In this document: one piece after another, positions 1 through 8,870 of the stretch
Numbering within the stretch: position 1 is the first letter of the stretch
Layout: the number at the start of each line of letters is the position of its first letter
Origin: Maledivibacter halophilus
GTDB lineage: Bacteria; Bacillota; Clostridia; Peptostreptococcales; Caminicellaceae
Reading direction: 5' to 3'
Length of the DNA: 64,000 bases
Assembly (NCBI RefSeq): GCF_900167445.1
Contig: NZ_FUZT01000003.1
Span: 371,400 to 435,399, forward strand
Made by a program: the position numbers and the translations under genes
The notes under the pieces: model-generated
Told to the model about the DNA's origin: nothing
Databases searched by the model: none
The model's input: only the letters and a program-made list of their open reading frames with translations

Positions 1-278
1 ATTACTTCCACATCCACCTTTGGAACTTCAATATTTTTATAATCTACTGTGTGGATGCATTTTCCATATACAACAAACATTGTATAGCCTACACCAAGGT
101 CCTCTGAGTGGGTAACCCTAGACTCTTCAAGCCCCATTTTGAGTGCAAGTCGTCTTGCTGCTTCCTCTGCCTCGGGTCCAATGGGAATGGGTAATGTAAA
201 ACTAAGCTGGGTCATTCCATCGTTTAATGTATCACCATAGGGCTTTACTCTTGTTAAATCTACATTTTGAACAGCCAT
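1..278 (-). CDS. kamE: Lysine 5,6-aminomutase beta subunit, N-terminal part (cut by window edge)
   Basis: Partial gene running off the left edge; about 92 codons are visible. It starts with the ATG at 278, which overlaps the kamD stop codon (TAATG), and a GGAGG lies just upstream, so the two subunits are translationally coupled. The visible N-terminus (MAVQNVDLTRVKPYGD) fits the small, cobalamin-binding subunit of the B12- and PLP-dependent 5,6-aminomutase. With KamD this enzyme converts L-beta-lysine to 3,5-diaminohexanoate in lysine fermentation. The cobalamin-binding DxHxxG region would lie outside the window, so identity rests on the N-terminus and on position directly after kamD. Confidence 0.9.
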   Translation of the reverse strand, partial: MAVQNVDLTRVKPYGDTLNDGMTQLSFTLPIPIGPEAEEAARRLALKMGLEESRVTHSEDLGVGYTMFVVYGKCIHTVDYKNIEVPKVDVEV

Positions 279-1837
279 TATCTCTCACCTCCCAGCATAA
301 GGTCAACAAATGGATTAAAGTACTTTTCATCCTTAATTATAACTCCCTCAAGTCCCTTTCCACCGTTAAAGGACCTCTTAACTCCTGCAAGCTTTCCTTC
401 CTCAATTATATTAAATAGTCCTTCATCTTCTATTTCCTCCAGCATATCAGCAGCCTTTGAAAGTACCTGAGCAGCTCTTTTTTGAATAATACCATCCTTC
501 TTAAACTCTATTTCATCACCAAGATTCCTCATATTATTAAATATATATTTAGCATTTTCTATGGACAATGCCCTATCCTGTAAAAAAGGTGTATGAATTG
601 CCTCGGTTAGCATACCTAAAAGCTGTAGGCTTTGTCCTGTCATTATAGCAACCATATTAAATAGTGCATCCTGAAGATGTCCCTTAAATATATTCCCTGT
701 TTTAAATTTAGTTGGAGGCATATATTTAAGTGGAGCATCGGGGAATATCTCCCTTGCCATTTGAGCTTGGGCCAGCTCCCATAAAAATCCATTTTCTATA
801 TTGGGATTCATTTCAAAGGCGTGGCCAAGTCCCATTTGCTTTTCAGGAATTCCAGCCTTAAGGGCAAATTGCTCATTGATAAACTGGGAGGCCAAAACTG
901 TATGGGCTTCTTCAACGGCATCGGAGGTAGTCAGATAGTTGTCTTCTCCTGTATTTATAATGATCCCCGCATATCCATTGATAACTCTAGAGAAAAACTG
1001 GTCAACAAGGGTTCTCTGCATGTTTATATCTCTAAAGAGTATTCCATACAGGGCATCGTTAAGCATTACATCTAGTCTTTCTATGGCTCCCATTGCGGCT
1101 ATTTCCGGCATGCAAAGTCCTGAACAATAGTTGCAGAGTCTAATGTATCTTCCTACTTCCTTTCCAACCTCATCCAGGGCCTTTCTCATTATTCTGAAGT
1201 TCTCCTGAGTGGCATAGGTTCCTCCAAAGCCTTCGGTGGTTGGGCCATAGGGAACATAGTCTAAAAGACTTTGGGCTGTTGTTCTGATTACTGCAATTAT
1301 ATCGGCTCCCTGTCTTGCTGCTGCCTGGGCCTGCAGTACATCTTCATATATATTTCCCGTTGCAACTATTACATAAAGGTATGGCTTTTTCCCTTCACCG
1401 ATATCCTTTATCAAGGCTTCTCTTTCTTCTCTATTTTCTCTGATTGTGGCAACCATATCTATTGCTAATTTTTGAATTTCCTCTTTAATTTTTTCTTCAT
1501 CTGCTATTGGAAGCTTCATTATATCTAGCTGCCCTGTACTTATTTCCTCGGCTATCTCCTGGGGATTTTTCCTTGTGTTTGCTATGGCATTTCCTATCCA
1601 GTAGGCAGCCCCAGTTGAAAGTCCTCCACCCTCAGCGATATGGTCTACCACAACATTTGGAAGAGGTTTTTCAATATCATCTACTCCGTCTACTCCTAAA
1701 AGTCTTACTACTGTCCTTTCAACGGTTACAGTAGTATGTTTCTCTATGAACCTCTGCATATCCTCGGCAATATTCCTTGCAGAGCCTCTGGCTTTTTCGA
1801 TTAGTCCTTTATCTAGATTTAATTTATTTTGCATCAT
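278..1837 (-). CDS. kamD: Lysine 5,6-aminomutase alpha subunit
   Basis: 519 codons, the normal length for the large catalytic subunit, which carries PLP and the TIM-barrel. It acts with KamE to move the terminal amino group of beta-lysine from C6 to C5, giving 3,5-diaminohexanoate. Long stretches read as typical KamD, for example the region around residues 150-240 with YVPYGPTTEGFGGTYATQ and the later EMNPNIENGF. Two ATGs lie side by side at the start (1837 and 1834), preceded by GGGGGTG. The gene lies 23 bp after kamC and overlaps kamE by one base, so it is part of one lysine-degradation operon. Confidence 0.95.
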   Translation of the reverse strand: MMQNKLNLDKGLIEKARGSARNIAEDMQRFIEKHTTVTVERTVVRLLGVDGVDDIEKPLPNVVVDHIAEGGGLSTGAAYWIGNAIANTRKNPQEIAEEISTGQLDIMKLPIADEEKIKEEIQKLAIDMVATIRENREEREALIKDIGEGKKPYLYVIVATGNIYEDVLQAQAAARQGADIIAVIRTTAQSLLDYVPYGPTTEGFGGTYATQENFRIMRKALDEVGKEVGRYIRLCNYCSGLCMPEIAAMGAIERLDVMLNDALYGILFRDINMQRTLVDQFFSRVINGYAGIIINTGEDNYLTTSDAVEEAHTVLASQFINEQFALKAGIPEKQMGLGHAFEMNPNIENGFLWELAQAQMAREIFPDAPLKYMPPTKFKTGNIFKGHLQDALFNMVAIMTGQSLQLLGMLTEAIHTPFLQDRALSIENAKYIFNNMRNLGDEIEFKKDGIIQKRAAQVLSKAADMLEEIEDEGLFNIIEEGKLAGVKRSFNGGKGLEGVIIKDEKYFNPFVDLMLGGER

Positions 1838-1860
1838 TCACACCCCCGTGATTTAATTCA

Positions 1861-3507
1861 TTATTCACTACTGATTAATATTTCTTCCGCATCCTTTAGT
1901 ATTTCTTCGTTTAGTCCCATAAGTCTCGATATGTTTATGGCGTCCTTTGGCACTTCCTTTATGTCTTTGATTTCCCTTAGTCTATAATCCATATAGTAAT
2001 GAAGCATATCTATGGACTTTTCTTCACCCTTTATTTTTTCAGTTATTTCATCCCAATCCTTAACCGATAGTCCCCGCACCTGAAGGTGTTTTACTTCCCT
2101 TTCATCGGCTAGGCCGTCAAAATGGGTTGTTATTACTGTTATTGTATTTTTGTTTTTCAGGTGATTTATTATTGCCTTTGAAATTGCATAGCCTTCCTTT
2201 GGGTTTGTTCCCCTGGCCAATTCATCAATTAATATGAGTCCCTTCTGATCAGCATCCTTTATGGCTTCCTTTATTTTTAATATCTCACCACCAAAGGTAC
2301 TGAGTCCCTTATCGGCGGACTGCATATCCCCCATTGAAAAGAATATATATTTTTTAAGTGATAATTTCATTTCCTCGGCAGGTACAAACATTCCATACTG
2401 GGCCATGGCTAAAAGGAGCCCTATAGTTTTTAGGGCTATTGTCTTTCCTCCCATATTTGCACCGGTTATACATGTAACACCTTTATTTAGCTCAAGGGTA
2501 AGGGGGGTAAATTCTCTTCCTGTTTTTCTAAGATTTTGTTCTACTTTAATGTTCCGACCATTCAGTATATATATGCTATTTTTATCTATTATCTCCGGTC
2601 TTTTTCCTTTGAATCCAATGGCATGGTATCCTTTACTGACAAGCAGATCCAGTTTACCTATGGCATCTATTCTTCTACTTATATCCTTAATATATTTTCT
2701 TATCTCCTGACTTAGAAATTTTCTAACTTCAAATTCCTCTTCTTCCTCTAAAAGCTTTAATTCCTGAAGCCTTTCATTATATTTGTCTATATCTAAAGTA
2801 TTTATCGTCTTAAAGGTTATATTCATATATGTTTCCAAGCTATATGTTAAAAATTCATATGCTTTAAATTTATCGATTAATTCTTCATCATTCTTATTTA
2901 TTGTGATTTCTCCGTTGGGCCTTAACTTTACATTTAAATCCTCTTCTACTCTCTTTTTTAGCTTTCTTCTTTCCCTGATGATTTTACTTTCTATATCTCT
3001 AATTTCCCGTCTTATCATGGCAAGCTTTTTAGAATAGTCATCATATATATAGAAGGTACTGGATTTGACCCCACTGGGATTAAATAAATTCTCCAAATAT
3101 GGTATAGGCATAGGTCTTATATCCTCAGGGATAGTCCACTTTAGCTTGTTTAACCTTTCATTTAATGCCTTTAAAATATTTATAAATCCCTTTATTTCAA
3201 AGAGCTCTGTAGTACTTAATATTTCACCTTCATCTACTCTTTTAAAGGTCATCCTCAAGTCCTTGATTTGCTTAAAGGAGCTTCTCATTTCTATAAAATC
3301 ATATCTCTGTCTTTCTATAAGCCTTACAATATTTTCTACTCTATCCAGTTCCTTTGTCAGCTTATCCTTTTCCTTAAATTCATATGGTCTCATGGCCTTT
3401 TTATAGGCTTCTCCATATGGAGTATATACATTAAGATTATCGAAAACAAAATTTAAATCTATATTTTTTTCAGTATCCCCTGATATATAAATTATAAACA
3501 CCCCCAC
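1861..3507 (-). CDS. kamC: MutS-like ATPase of the lysine-fermentation cluster, probable aminomutase reactivation factor
   Basis: 548 codons. The C-terminal half has MutS-family ATPase motifs: Walker A GANMGGKT at about residue 353, STFGGEI, and Walker B LILIDELARGTNP at about 426. The N-terminal half is charged and helical, and the mismatch-recognition domain of true MutS is absent. The translated start is a GTG (3507, or 3501), preceded by a G-rich ribosome site; the stop lies 23 bp before kamD. MutS-like proteins occur in ornithine and lysine aminomutase clusters, where a chaperone or reactivase role for the B12 enzyme has been proposed. That role is inferred here from position between kamB and kamD. 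Confidence 0.78.
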   Translation of the reverse strand: MGVFIIYISGDTEKNIDLNFVFDNLNVYTPYGEAYKKAMRPYEFKEKDKLTKELDRVENIVRLIERQRYDFIEMRSSFKQIKDLRMTFKRVDEGEILSTTELFEIKGFINILKALNERLNKLKWTIPEDIRPMPIPYLENLFNPSGVKSSTFYIYDDYSKKLAMIRREIRDIESKIIRERRKLKKRVEEDLNVKLRPNGEITINKNDEELIDKFKAYEFLTYSLETYMNITFKTINTLDIDKYNERLQELKLLEEEEEFEVRKFLSQEIRKYIKDISRRIDAIGKLDLLVSKGYHAIGFKGKRPEIIDKNSIYILNGRNIKVEQNLRKTGREFTPLTLELNKGVTCITGANMGGKTIALKTIGLLLAMAQYGMFVPAEEMKLSLKKYIFFSMGDMQSADKGLSTFGGEILKIKEAIKDADQKGLILIDELARGTNPKEGYAISKAIINHLKNKNTITVITTHFDGLADEREVKHLQVRGLSVKDWDEITEKIKGEEKSIDMLHYYMDYRLREIKDIKEVPKDAINISRLMGLNEEILKDAEEILISSE

Positions 3508-3515
3508 CCTTTATT

Positions 3516-4550
3516 TTACAAATTGCTCATCATAACATCTATAACAGGTACCGGGTTTAAAACTCTTTTCATTTTATCCATAAACTCCCCTGGAGAAAAA
3601 TAGTAACCAAGGGGAGAATATGGGTTTATGGTTACTGCCAATATATTGATTTTTTCCATAACCTTAATATTAACTCCAACCTTCTCAAAATACAGCCAAT
3701 CTTTATAATTAATAAATATTTTTGTTGCATCATTTACAACGAATGTAACATTTTTAAAAAGCTTAGTTGATGTAACTATATCCTTTAATGTTTTTGTAAC
3801 TAGGGATCCCCTTATAATAACGTATTTTGTATCCTTTTTAAGGGCAGCAGCTATTTCCCTTCCAAAACCAAGGGCTGTTTTTATATTTAAAGCCTCTATT
3901 TCATATTCATTGTTAACTATATACATAGTTTTGTCTTTTAAAATCTTCTGATTTATTTTTTCAAGCCTATTATCTTCAATTTCCTCTATATTAAACATAT
4001 TTACCTGATGGGCGGTTTTCTCTATTACTTTATCCATGCTTCTACTCAAAACTGCACCTGTGGCCAGTATTGTGGCCTGTGTAATCCCTGGACAAGCTGA
4101 GGTTATTCTGTCTAATGCTCCATCGACTATAATTATACTGGCTCCATAATGGAGCATTCTATCTGCAACTCTTTTTACATCCCTATTGGTACAGGGCCCG
4201 GCTATCTGAACATAGCCCGATGAAAGGGCTCTAGCTATTACCACCCTTCCAAGGGAGGTATTGTGATCTGTTATTTCGAGGATTTCAAGATTAGCTTCAC
4301 AAACCTTAAAGATTTCCTCTGCAGTTGCAATTATAGTGCCGGAATTAATGTAGATGAGAGGCTTTTCAGTAAATGTAACTACATCCTGCTTTTCTCCATC
4401 TCGTCCTATAGATGTAATTCCAAGCTTTAAATTGCTGTCTAGGGCTTCTTCAATTAATTCATTTAAGGTTACAGTTTTTCCGGAGTTTTTGGCCATCCCC
4501 ACTACCGACACTATACTGTGCCTATCTTTTATTAAATCAAGCAGCTGCAT
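3516..4550 (-). CDS. kamB: P-loop protein of the lysine-fermentation cluster, partner of KamC
   Basis: 344 codons starting at an ATG with GGGGG seven bases upstream. Near the N-terminus a P-loop (GMAKNSGKT, about residues 18-26) marks a nucleotide-binding protein. The remainder has alternating beta strands and helices with no other motif I recognise. It lies between kamA (41 bp away) and kamC (8 bp away) in one operon. In known lysine clusters the kamB/kamC pair sits with the aminomutase genes, and the two are thought to form an enzyme maintenance system. The biochemical role is unproven and is inferred from context. Confidence 0.72.
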   Translation of the reverse strand: MQLLDLIKDRHSIVSVVGMAKNSGKTVTLNELIEEALDSNLKLGITSIGRDGEKQDVVTFTEKPLIYINSGTIIATAEEIFKVCEANLEILEITDHNTSLGRVVIARALSSGYVQIAGPCTNRDVKRVADRMLHYGASIIIVDGALDRITSACPGITQATILATGAVLSRSMDKVIEKTAHQVNMFNIEEIEDNRLEKINQKILKDKTMYIVNNEYEIEALNIKTALGFGREIAAALKKDTKYVIIRGSLVTKTLKDIVTSTKLFKNVTFVVNDATKIFINYKDWLYFEKVGVNIKVMEKINILAVTINPYSPLGYYFSPGEFMDKMKRVLNPVPVIDVMMSNL

Positions 4551-4591
4551 TGCAAATCCCCCTGTGTTAATTATTAATTATTCACTATTCA

Positions 4592-5845
4592 CTATTCGTG
4601 ATGTACTCTTTTATGTCTTTCTAAATCAGATGGTTCTAGTGCAAGATTATTTCCCTGAAGCAGTCCAGCTACACCGGTGTTCTTATGCTGATTTTCTCCT
4701 CTACATACAGGACATGAACATTTTTCTTCATATCTTTTCGGTTCTGTGTAGGTTGTAATAACTCCTTCGTAATTCCTGAGTATAACCTTATTGGGTGATT
4801 GGGAAATTACATAGTTTGGCATAACTGGTATTTTCCCTCCTCCACCGGGAGCATCCACAACAAAGGTTGGTACAGCATAGCCTGATGTATGGCCTCTAAG
4901 GGCTTCTATGATTTCTATCCCCTTTGAAACTGGGGTTCTAAAGTGCTCGATTCCTGCAGATAAATCACATTGATAGATATAATAGGGTCTTACCCTTATT
5001 TTAACTAGGTCATGAACCAATTTTTTCATTACATGAACACAATCGTTTATGCCCCTTAAAAGAACTGATTGATTTCCCAGGGGTATTCCTGCATCGGCCA
5101 TTAGCTCACATGCTTTTTTAGTTTCGGGAGTTATTTCCTTTGAATGATTAAAATGTGTATTCAGCCAAATTGGATGGTATTTTTTAAGCATATTTACAAG
5201 ATTCGGTGTGATTCTTTGGGGGAGAACAACTGGAGTCCTTGAGCCTAGCCTTATTATTTCTACATGGGGTATTTCCCTAAGCTTCTTTATAATATATTCA
5301 AGTCTTTCATCGGATACCAATAGGCAGTCTCCACCTGATAATAATACGTCTCTAACCACTGGAGTATTTCTTATATATTCTATTGCCCTATCTATATTTT
5401 CCAGTGGACTTTCGTCATCTTTTTGTCCTGCAAATCTTCTTCTTGTGCAATGACGGCAGTACATTGAACACATATCTGTTATGAGAAATAATACTCTGTC
5501 GGGATATCTATGGGTAAGTCCTGGAACAGGGGAGTCAGTATCTTCGTGTAATGGATCGTCCAGGTCAGCGTCACTTATATATGTTTCATACAGTGTAGGA
5601 ACTGCCTGCTTTCTAATTGGACAGTTAGGGTCATCCTTTTCCATTAATGCTGCATAATAGGGGGTAATTCCCATTCTCAATTTTTTAAGGGCTTTGTTTA
5701 TTCCCTCTTCTTCCTCCGGTGTAATATTGATAACCTTCTTTAAGTCCTCCACTGTAGTAATTCTGTTTCTAACCTGCCAGTGCCAGTCATTCCACTGCTG
5801 GTCAGTAACATCTTTCCATAGTTCTATTTCAGAATAATGTCTCAT
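4592..5845 (-). CDS. kamA: L-lysine 2,3-aminomutase (radical SAM)
   Basis: First step of lysine fermentation: L-lysine to L-beta-lysine, using SAM, a 4Fe-4S cluster and PLP. The radical SAM cysteine motif CSMYCRHC is at about residues 123-130, and a C-terminal Cys-rich motif (CSCPVCRG) is present as in KamA zinc sites. I prefer the ATG at 5845, preceded by GGGAGTGG at seven bases, over an in-frame upstream ATG at 5893 that overlaps the end of kdd. This gives 417 residues, the usual length. It lies 28 bp after kdd and 41 bp before kamB in the same operon. Confidence 0.96.
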   Translation of the reverse strand: MRHYSEIELWKDVTDQQWNDWHWQVRNRITTVEDLKKVINITPEEEEGINKALKKLRMGITPYYAALMEKDDPNCPIRKQAVPTLYETYISDADLDDPLHEDTDSPVPGLTHRYPDRVLFLITDMCSMYCRHCTRRRFAGQKDDESPLENIDRAIEYIRNTPVVRDVLLSGGDCLLVSDERLEYIIKKLREIPHVEIIRLGSRTPVVLPQRITPNLVNMLKKYHPIWLNTHFNHSKEITPETKKACELMADAGIPLGNQSVLLRGINDCVHVMKKLVHDLVKIRVRPYYIYQCDLSAGIEHFRTPVSKGIEIIEALRGHTSGYAVPTFVVDAPGGGGKIPVMPNYVISQSPNKVILRNYEGVITTYTEPKRYEEKCSCPVCRGENQHKNTGVAGLLQGNNLALEPSDLERHKRVHHE

Positions 5846-5873
5846 TAATTTACCACTCCCATTTTTTTGGTTT

Positions 5874-6911
5874 TTAGGCATAAAGCTTTTCATACAATTC
5901 TCTAAGCTCTTTACTTTCTCTCATGATTTCCAGTGATATTTTTGCATGTCCTTTAGTGTATCCGTTTCCTATTATCATCCTTGTATCCATTCCAACTCCT
6001 TCAGCTCCAAGGGCCGCCTTTGTAAAGCTTGTTGCCATGCTGAAGAAATAAATAAGTCCATCATCTTTTGTTGCCAATATACTTGACATTTCTGTATTTG
6101 GAATATTTACGCAATTAATGGTTACATCGGCCATCTTGCCGCCTGTTATTTCCTTTACTTTTTCCATAATCTCCACAGATTTTGTTGCATCGGCTATTAT
6201 ATATTCATCTGCAAGACCTACTTTTTTGACTCTGTTTACACTTTCTTCCCTAGTTCCTAAGCATATAACCTTTCCAGTTATACCTGCCCTTTTCTTTGCT
6301 TCATAAAGGCACAGCATTCCTGATTTTCCTGTTCCTCCTATTACAAATACTGTATCTCCCGGCTTAACCAATTTTGCAGTCTGGGCAGGTGCTCCTGCAA
6401 CATCTAATACCGATAATGCAAGATTTTCAGGCATATCCTTTGGTATTACAGCATATATGCCGCTTTCAAATAAAATTGCCTTTCCCTCTACATCTACTTG
6501 ATCGACATTCTTTCTCACCTCTTTTATTTTATCAATCCTAAGTGGTGTAAGGGATAAGGAAACTAAGGTTGCAATCTTATCTCCTACCTTTAAGTCTGTT
6601 TTACCCTCTAGGGCTGGACCAATTTTTTCTATAGTTCCTATAAGCATTCCTCCAGAACCAGTCGTAGGGTTATGATGCTTACCTCTTTTTTCTACTATAC
6701 CAAGCATTATTTCTTTGATTTTTTCCACCTCTCCATTTGCTTCCTCCTTTATTTGAGTAAAGCTTGCAGAGTCAATATTAAGAGTTTGTACATCAATAAG
6801 TATTTCGTTATCATAGATATTCATATCGTTGTCAATTTTCCATGCCGGCTGAGGTAATGTGCCCTTTGGCTCAATTACTCTATGTGTTCCAAATTTACAT
6901 CCTTTTTTCAT
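5874..6911 (-). CDS. kdd: L-erythro-3,5-diaminohexanoate dehydrogenase
   Basis: 345 codons; start ATG with GGGGG nine bases upstream. It oxidises 3,5-diaminohexanoate to 5-amino-3-oxohexanoate with NAD(P), the step after KamDE. The central Rossmann fold shows the nucleotide-binding glycines (VIGGTGKSG, about residues 186-194) and resembles medium-chain dehydrogenases. It is first in the visible operon and is followed directly by kamA. The following steps (kce and kal in other organisms) are not in the window and may lie beyond kamE. A sigma-54-type promoter lies 190 bp upstream. Confidence 0.93.
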   Translation of the reverse strand: MKKGCKFGTHRVIEPKGTLPQPAWKIDNDMNIYDNEILIDVQTLNIDSASFTQIKEEANGEVEKIKEIMLGIVEKRGKHHNPTTGSGGMLIGTIEKIGPALEGKTDLKVGDKIATLVSLSLTPLRIDKIKEVRKNVDQVDVEGKAILFESGIYAVIPKDMPENLALSVLDVAGAPAQTAKLVKPGDTVFVIGGTGKSGMLCLYEAKKRAGITGKVICLGTREESVNRVKKVGLADEYIIADATKSVEIMEKVKEITGGKMADVTINCVNIPNTEMSSILATKDDGLIYFFSMATSFTKAALGAEGVGMDTRMIIGNGYTKGHAKISLEIMRESKELRELYEKLYA

Positions 6912-6963
6912 CTTTTCATACCCCCATACTTTATTCTTTCATTATAGAATATTATTTATTTGA

Positions 6964-7056
6964 AGAAATTTTATTTATAAAAAGGGAAAAAGCAGGTTTA
7001 TAAAAATCACTCAAATGAAATATTAAAACTCTCTAGTGTATAAATTAACTGTTTTG
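6964..7056. repeat. Half copy of MITE-like family B in the kdd leader
   Basis: This stretch contains the family core (caggtttataaaaatcact, then a block ending in aatattaaaactc) and one terminal segment (ttaactgttttgctgg), which recur at 22853-23046 and 25438-25637. It lies between the sigma-54 promoter and kdd, so it would be transcribed as part of the leader. The rest of the 446-bp gap 6912-7357 shows only the promoter and a possible terminator hairpin at 7281-7313. Confidence 0.6.
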
Positions 7057-7102
7057 CTGGAATATTTATAAAGATAAAATTTCTTCCTTTTTCTCTTATA
7101 TA

Positions 7103-7119
7103 ATGCAAATATTATGCCA
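7103..7119 (-). promoter_or_regulatory. Sigma-54 (-24/-12) promoter of the kdd-kam operon
   Basis: On the minus strand the sequence reads TGGCATAATATTTGCAT, with the required GG and GC separated by exactly 10 bases. It matches the RpoN consensus closely and points at kdd, with a leader of about 180 bases. A sigma-54 activator gene starts about 1.6 kb further upstream on the same strand. Confidence 0.72.
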
Positions 7120-7280
7120 TATCTTTTTGGGATTGAATTTAAATTTGTTATTAAGGCTAAAACGGGATTTTGAAAGGTCTTGAGATTAGAAATTATCTCT
7201 TTTACTGGTAGTCTTGTGCCGAATTCTAGGCACCTTATATATATGACTATAGGAGGTTTATTATTACATAGGGAGCTAGT

Positions 7281-7313
7281 CTTAGTGGGCTGTCAAAAAT
7301 ATTTTCCACTAAG
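7281..7313 (-). terminator. Possible hairpin downstream of the sigma-54 activator
   Basis: CTTAGTGG at 7281-7288 pairs with CCACTAAG at 7306-7313 around a 17-base loop. It lies 45 bases past the activator stop codon on the minus strand. No clear T tract follows, so termination is only a suggestion. Confidence 0.3.
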
Positions 7314-7357
7314 TTTCCCTGGGCTATAGGTGATTATCCAGGAACTGTCCCCCGTGG

Positions 7358-8746
7358 TTACAAAATGTATTTCTTTATTTTATACTGTAGTGTCTGTCTT
7401 GGAATTCCGAGCAGTGATGCAGCTTGGCTTATATTATTATTAGTTTCCTTGAGGGCATTTTTAATCATTTGCTTTTCCAAATTTTCAAGGGCATCCTTTA
7501 GAGGAAGTTTTTCTCTTACTGCCTCTGTACTTATTCCATGATAAAATTTTATCAAATTTTTAGGAAGGTCTCCTACTGTTATTATGTCTTTGTCGATAAT
7601 ATTCATAGCTCCTTCTATAACATGCTCCAGCTCCCTCACATTGCCTGGCCAGCTGTAGCTTTGAAAAATAGAAGCAACTTCTCCAGATATACCCTTGATA
7701 TTTCTATTGAGTATATTATTATATTTTTTTATGAAATGTTCTGTCAAAAGGGGAATGTCTTCTTTTCTGTCCTTTAAATCAGGTATTCCTATGGAGACTG
7801 CATTTATTCTATAGTATAGGTCCTTTCTTAAAAGCCCTTCTTCCACTGCTTCCTCGGGAGGGATATTGGTTGCAGCAATAACCCTGACATTTACCTTCTT
7901 TGTTTTTATGTCTCCAAGTCTTCTGATTCTATGCTCCTGAAGAACCCTCAAAAGCTTTGCCTGAAGCTGGATAGGCATTGAGTTTATTTCGTCCAGGAAC
8001 AATGTTCCCCCGTGGGCAAGTTCAAAAAGCCCAGGTCTGTCATCGGCATCTGTAAAGCTTCCTTTAACTGTTCCAAACAATATGCCTTCAAGTAAATTTG
8101 CCGGTAATGCTGCACAGTTTTGAGCAACAAAGGATTTTCCTGCTCTTCCTGCATTGTGTATTGCCTGCACCAGAAGTTCTTTACCAGTACCAGTATCACC
8201 ATAAATAAGTATGGGTGATGGACTGGGTGCTGCCTTCATAGCTATGGACTTTATCCTTAGAATTTCCTTACTATGACCAATTATATCTTTAAAGGAAAAG
8301 CTTACTTCATCATCATATATGTTTTTTTCGTCTCTGCCACCATATATCTTATTCTGCAGGTCTATTACCTTCTCCGATAAAGCCTTGACGTCTGTAATAT
8401 TTCGTGATATTTCTATGGCTCCAATAATTCTTCCATTTATTTTTATAGGTAAGGTGGAGTTTATTGTCGTGATTTTCTTCCCCTTATAATTGATGAAGGA
8501 CTGCTCTATATTAAATAGGGGGATGCCGACTTTAAGGACTTGAAATAGAGTGCTGGTCTGCTCTTGCAAAGATGGGTATATATCAAATACGTGTTTCCCT
8601 ATTACATCTTCTTTATTAATGTCATCTAAAATTGCAGCCATTTTATTACAGTAGACTATATTCCCTTTTTTGTCTATTATCTGAATTCCATCGCTAACAA
8701 AATCTAAAATTTTCTCTATGTTTTTTCCATTTAATAGATTATTCAT
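7358..8746 (-). CDS. PAS-AAA+-Fis sigma-54-dependent transcriptional activator, probable regulator of lysine fermentation
   Basis: 462 codons from the ATG at 8746, chosen because GGAGG lies eight bases upstream; longer in-frame starts add an unconvincing N-terminus. Order: PAS sensor domain (about 5-120), AAA+ domain with Walker A YGDTGTGKE and Walker B GGTLFLDEINSM, and a C-terminal Fis-type helix-turn-helix (NISQAASLLGIPRQTLQYKI). The sigma-54 contact loop, normally GAFTGA, reads GSFTDA, a notable departure at two positions. The kdd sigma-54 promoter is its nearest likely target. The domain layout resembles RocR-like activators of amino-acid catabolism. Confidence 0.88.
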   Translation of the reverse strand: MNNLLNGKNIEKILDFVSDGIQIIDKKGNIVYCNKMAAILDDINKEDVIGKHVFDIYPSLQEQTSTLFQVLKVGIPLFNIEQSFINYKGKKITTINSTLPIKINGRIIGAIEISRNITDVKALSEKVIDLQNKIYGGRDEKNIYDDEVSFSFKDIIGHSKEILRIKSIAMKAAPSPSPILIYGDTGTGKELLVQAIHNAGRAGKSFVAQNCAALPANLLEGILFGTVKGSFTDADDRPGLFELAHGGTLFLDEINSMPIQLQAKLLRVLQEHRIRRLGDIKTKKVNVRVIAATNIPPEEAVEEGLLRKDLYYRINAVSIGIPDLKDRKEDIPLLTEHFIKKYNNILNRNIKGISGEVASIFQSYSWPGNVRELEHVIEGAMNIIDKDIITVGDLPKNLIKFYHGISTEAVREKLPLKDALENLEKQMIKNALKETNNNISQAASLLGIPRQTLQYKIKKYIL

Positions 8747-8816
8747 AAGCTCTTCCTCCATATGCCAATTTTTCAGCAGCAATCGCCCAAAATTCATCAC
8801 AAAGGTCGCAGCAAAA

Positions 8817-8869
8817 GGGTCTAATGACCCTAAGCTTAGAACTTTGAACTTAGGACTTAGAACTGTATT
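8817..8869. repeat. AGTTCTAAG-type repeat, copy 1
   Basis: Dense short motifs (ttagaacttt, gaacttagga, cttagaactg) between the ArgRS-like gene and the activator. Similar clusters occur at 10060-10161 and 31425-31652. Confidence 0.5.
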
Positions 8870-8870
8870 T

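Noticed and set aside
1861-3507. DNA mismatch repair protein MutS
   Set aside because: It lacks the mismatch-recognition domain, is too short, and lies inside a lysine-fermentation operon.
7984-8202. 72-codon minus-strand ORF
   Set aside because: It lies within the AAA+ domain of the sigma-54 activator in another frame and has no ribosome site.
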